From NCBI RefSeq assembly GCF_021390335.1, contig NZ_JAJUXK010000005.1:434001-498000 (forward strand): a DNA stretch of 64,000 nt, read 5' to 3'. The first letter of the stretch is position 1. Each line of letters starts with the position of its first letter. The stretch is from Dyadobacter sp. CY343 (lineage in GTDB: Bacteria > Bacteroidota > Bacteroidia > Cytophagales > Spirosomataceae). Position numbers and translations under genes: made by a program. The notes below the pieces were generated by a model. That model did no database searches. It saw nothing but the letters and a program-made list of their open reading frames with translations, and had not been told where the DNA came from. Of the stretch, positions 60,767-64,000 are shown in pieces.

Positions 60767-63700
60767 ATGCATTCAAATCTACTTTATGCGACCAGTGCGA
60801 ACTCCTTGCTTCCTGCCCGCTTAATTACATTTACAAGATTGTCGATTTTGTTCTTTTTCATCATTTTTTCCGCCACAACATTTGCCCAGGGAAATACGTG
60901 GTATGTTACGGAATCGGGAGGGTTCCCTCAAGACGATGGTTTCTCCTGGGCAGAAGCCAGCAGCGATCTGCAGGCCATTATTTATAAAAGTGCACCCGGC
61001 GACCAGATATGGGTTGCAGGTGGAACGTACCGGATCTCGCAGTTTGCACCGGGCCTGGAATTAAAAGAAGGTGTAAAAATCTATGGCGGTTTTGCAGGAA
61101 ATGAGGAAACACTTCAGCAGCGGGATCTCAGATCGGGTGAAAATCAAAGCGTCATAACCGGTGAGGGTACGCATCAATATACGATTGCTAATGTCAATCC
61201 CAATACAACTGGTGGCCTGACAACAGCCACTGTCCTGGATGGGTTTACCATTACAGGTGGCTCAAATGCCGGCATTATTAATTACAATTCTTCCGCAACC
61301 TTTTCAAATCTGTACGTTGCTGGAAACGGAAGTCAGCAGGGCGGAGGTGTCCTAAATAATAAAAGCGCTTCAATATTCGTGAACGTGACTGTCGCTTCCA
61401 ATACAGGCGCTGGTATTGGAAATCTAGAGTCTTCAACGCGCCTTATCAATTGTGCAATTATCAATAATACTTCGCAGTTTGGTGGGATTTTTAGTTCGAA
61501 ATCTTCCACGGTATTGATCAATTGCACAGTGGCAGGCGCCAATCAAGGGGGCGGGATAGCGAATGATTTTGAATCTTCAGCAAAAATTTATAATTGTATC
61601 GTTAAAGGAACACAAGGGGGCACAAACGGCCCGTCCGCGACTTTTGATATTCGAAATAGTATCGTTGATCTTCCGCCGCCTGTATTTCTGGAGATGCCGA
61701 CACAGCTTAACATTGATCCTCTGTTTGTCGATCCTGCAAATGGGGATTACAGGTTGCAGCCTTGCAGCCCGGCGATCAATACTGGCAGCAACACCTATTA
61801 TGCTGCTGGCCAAACGCCCGATATATCAGCTATTACAGAGGATATCAATGGCCAGCCCCGTTTTTTTGACAATGGAACGGTAGATAAGGGAGCCTACGAA
61901 TATCAGAATAGTGTCGAGGAACGTGTGCCCGGGGTTTGGTTTGTACGTGCAGGTGCGACCGGCACTGGGTCGAGCTGGGCCTGTGCGTCAGGGAATTTGC
62001 AAAATGCAATCAATTCTGCTGCAAGTGGTGAGCAGGTATGGGTGGCCGGTGGCACGTACCTCCCACAACCGAACATGCCTTTCATCATGAAAGAAGGAGT
62101 GAAAATTTATGGCGGCTTTGCCGGAGCAGAAGTAAGGTTAGCTGACCGGAACCTGTCCCTTACTGCCAACAAAAGTACATTAAATAGTACGGGTGACTTT
62201 GTAGTAAGCAATTCAAAGCTGACTTCGGCGGCGGTACTTGACGGCTTCACCATTTCTGGCAGTAGAATTGGTATCGCCAATTCCGAATCCTCTCCGATGC
62301 TGGTTAACCTGGTGGTTACGGGTAACGGCGCAGTCGGGGTAGGGAATTTGAACTCGTCACCAACCATGATTAACTGCATCATCGCAAAAAACACAGGTAG
62401 TAATACGATAGTTGCGGGTGTTTCCAATTCATCATCTTCCCCGGTGCTTATCAACTGCACGATTGCCGACAATAGAACGGCTACAACGGGCGGCCTTGAT
62501 CTGGGCGGTGGTATTCTGAACAATAACAGTTCTTCTCCAAAAATCCGCAATACCATCATTTATGGAAATGATTACGGTATTTTTACTGATGGTACCTCCA
62601 CCTCAACTGTCGAGTACAGCATTGTTCAGCTAAATCCAACCCAGCCTGGGGAAACACCCACCAGGTCTGTCAATCCGCTTTTCAGAGACGCGGGCGCGGG
62701 GGATTACCGGCTGCAAGCATGTAGCCCGAGTGTTAATACGGGTTTCAATTATTTCGAAAGCGGTCAGACTCCCGACCTTACCGGCATCAGTACAGACCTG
62801 GCTGGCGAGAGAAGGGTGCGCGAGCATATTGTCGATATGGGCGCTTACGAATTCAGTGAGGCATTTCGCGGGCTTGCCAGCAACCTTACCGACGTTTCTG
62901 AAAACATTACCAGGGAAACGGTGCTGACTGCCAGCAATGATGCCTGCCGGTTGGTCGCTTATATATTGCCAAATGGGGCAGCACCAATATCCGAAACGGT
63001 TAATGCCAGGGTTTGGGTAGCTGACAATCAGCCGGCAGAGTTCTTGAAGAGACGCTATCAGATCATGCCTGAAAATAATGCATTGAACGCCACCGCACGA
63101 GTGAAGCTATATTTCAGCCAGCAGGAGTTTACGGATTATAATGAAGTCAATGAGATCAAACTGCCCCTGAATGCCGCAGATGCAGAGAATTTCAAAGCAA
63201 ACCTGCGCATTGAAAAACGATCGGGTATCAGCATGGACGGTTCGGGGCTACCCGGCTCTTACACAGGCAGCATTTCAACGTTCAAGCCTTCACAGGCCAA
63301 TGGAAGCGTGGAATGGAATCCGGTTGGTCAGTACTGGGAAGTAAGTTTTGACGTAACCGGTTTCAGCGGGTTTTTTGTAAAAACAAAAGAAACGGCCCTG
63401 CCGCTCAACCTGATCAGTTTTACGGCAACTAAGGAAAGCGGAAGCAATCTGCTAAAATGGAATACCACCAGTGAGGTTAATACCGACAATTTTGAAATCC
63501 AACGCAGCAGTAATGCCAAAAGCTTTCTGACGATAGCGACTGTGAATGCAAAAGGCAGCGGAGATCACCTGTACAGCTACATCGATCAGGCCAGCGACGA
63601 CCGCACGACTTATTACAGACTGAAAATGAACGATCGCGCCGCGAACCGCATGGACGGAGCTTACAGTTACAGCAAGATTATCTCGGTAAATGGCGATGCG

Positions 63701-63925
63701 GATTTTGCGGCCGTATTCCCAAATCCGGCAGGAGTCGAGATTACTTTTCGCGTGAGTAACGCACTGCTCAAAACCAATGCAACGCTGCACGATATTTCAG
63801 GGCGGAAATTGCAGACTATCCAGATCAGTAACAGCAAACAACAGCTTAATATCAGCTCGCTGGCGAGTGGCATTTACGTATTGAAATTCGCCGACGGAAC
63901 TGCGAAGACATTTGTTAAGCAGTAA
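60767..63925 (+). CDS. T9SS-secreted right-handed beta-helix protein with duplicated modules
   Basis: 1052 residues. Signal peptide ends ATTFAQ. Two similar beta-helix modules (about 45-380 and 390-705) each contain IWVAGGTY or VWVAGGTY, LKEGVKIYGGFAG or MKEGVKIYGGFAG, parallel-strand rungs with Asn ladders (LINCAIINNTSQFG, MINCIIAKNTG), and a closing ADYRLQ/CSP-NTG segment with DxGAYE (choice-of-anchor Q type). A fibronectin-like part (about 875-960) and a type A sorting domain (FPNPAGVEITFRV to GIYVLKFADGTAK) end the chain. Probably exported by the type IX system and surface-bound. Could be a glycan-active or adhesive protein; no lyase catalytic motif is recognised. Confidence 0.8.
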   Translation: MHSNLLYATSANSLLPARLITFTRLSILFFFIIFSATTFAQGNTWYVTESGGFPQDDGFSWAEASSDLQAIIYKSAPGDQIWVAGGTYRISQFAPGLELKEGVKIYGGFAGNEETLQQRDLRSGENQSVITGEGTHQYTIANVNPNTTGGLTTATVLDGFTITGGSNAGIINYNSSATFSNLYVAGNGSQQGGGVLNNKSASIFVNVTVASNTGAGIGNLESSTRLINCAIINNTSQFGGIFSSKSSTVLINCTVAGANQGGGIANDFESSAKIYNCIVKGTQGGTNGPSATFDIRNSIVDLPPPVFLEMPTQLNIDPLFVDPANGDYRLQPCSPAINTGSNTYYAAGQTPDISAITEDINGQPRFFDNGTVDKGAYEYQNSVEERVPGVWFVRAGATGTGSSWACASGNLQNAINSAASGEQVWVAGGTYLPQPNMPFIMKEGVKIYGGFAGAEVRLADRNLSLTANKSTLNSTGDFVVSNSKLTSAAVLDGFTISGSRIGIANSESSPMLVNLVVTGNGAVGVGNLNSSPTMINCIIAKNTGSNTIVAGVSNSSSSPVLINCTIADNRTATTGGLDLGGGILNNNSSSPKIRNTIIYGNDYGIFTDGTSTSTVEYSIVQLNPTQPGETPTRSVNPLFRDAGAGDYRLQACSPSVNTGFNYFESGQTPDLTGISTDLAGERRVREHIVDMGAYEFSEAFRGLASNLTDVSENITRETVLTASNDACRLVAYILPNGAAPISETVNARVWVADNQPAEFLKRRYQIMPENNALNATARVKLYFSQQEFTDYNEVNEIKLPLNAADAENFKANLRIEKRSGISMDGSGLPGSYTGSISTFKPSQANGSVEWNPVGQYWEVSFDVTGFSGFFVKTKETALPLNLISFTATKESGSNLLKWNTTSEVNTDNFEIQRSSNAKSFLTIATVNAKGSGDHLYSYIDQASDDRTTYYRLKMNDRAANRMDGAYSYSKIISVNGDADFAAVFPNPAGVEITFRVSNALLKTNATLHDISGRKLQTIQISNSKQQLNISSLASGIYVLKFADGTAKTFVKQ

Positions 63926-64000
63926 TCCTAAGCCTTTTATCCGCGGAAACTTTGACCGTTGACAACTAAAAATCATTTGGCTGTGTCGATATTGGAAATC

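Noticed and set aside
1..64000. tRNA, rRNA, CRISPR arrays and complete insertion sequences
   Set aside because: No cloverleaf-like sequence, regular spacer-repeat array, or transposase reading frame was found by eye.

Overview
The window looks like a chromosomal segment of a Bacteroidota bacterium of the Cytophagales type; a Dyadobacter or Spirosoma relative is my guess from memory. The evidence is two SusC/SusD pairs, a hybrid two-component regulator with Reg_prop repeats, type IX secretion C-terminal sorting domains, TAnnTTTG-like -7 boxes and starts without strong Shine-Dalgarno sequences. I see no tRNA, rRNA or CRISPR array.

Region 1 (1-3.6 kb): the 3' end of a TonB-dependent receptor, then a GH20 hexosaminidase. 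Region 2 (3.7-7.1 kb) is a decay-prone island. It holds REP-like hairpins, deletion remnants of an SDR oxidoreductase and an AraC regulator, an MNT-HEPN gene split by an in-frame stop, an apparently intact higBA toxin-antitoxin pair with a perfect 11-bp inverted repeat in its promoter, a glycolipid-binding-family gene that seems to lack its middle, and a membrane-protein gene cut by an amber codon.

Region 3 (7.1-30.3 kb) is a large glycan-catabolic locus. A leftward set encodes an S9 peptidase, an EamA transporter, two paralogous secreted beta-propellers, a GH123-like protein with the Asp-Glu pair, a DUF5107-TPR protein, an esterase, a small ACT protein, a DeoR regulator and a NamZ-like exo-muramidase. 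Facing it is a rightward operon for an AgaS-like SIS isomerase/deaminase, a PfkB kinase and a class II aldolase. Beyond a 20-bp-stem bidirectional terminator lie a SusD and a SusC. Together these suggest outer-membrane capture and breakdown of an N-acetylgalactosamine-containing glycan or glycopeptide, with entry into glycolysis through tagatose phosphates. A recurring GAAAG-type motif upstream of several of these units may be the DeoR operator.

Region 4 (30.3-42.1 kb) is regulatory: a serine hydrolase, a membrane-bound AraC regulator, three more gene remnants, two histidine kinases, three receiver proteins (one lacking the phospho-acceptor Asp) and a duplicated T9SS-secreted propeller. Region 5 (42.1-48.4 kb) is housekeeping-like: a lipoprotein, a Kef-type antiporter with a stress domain, a DUF202 protein, GdhA and a GNAT-nitrilase fusion. 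Region 6 (48.6-63.9 kb) is a second SusC/SusD locus. Its only enzyme-like gene is a cytochrome c/PA14/propeller fusion. It sits next to a hybrid two-component regulator and a T9SS-secreted beta-helix protein.
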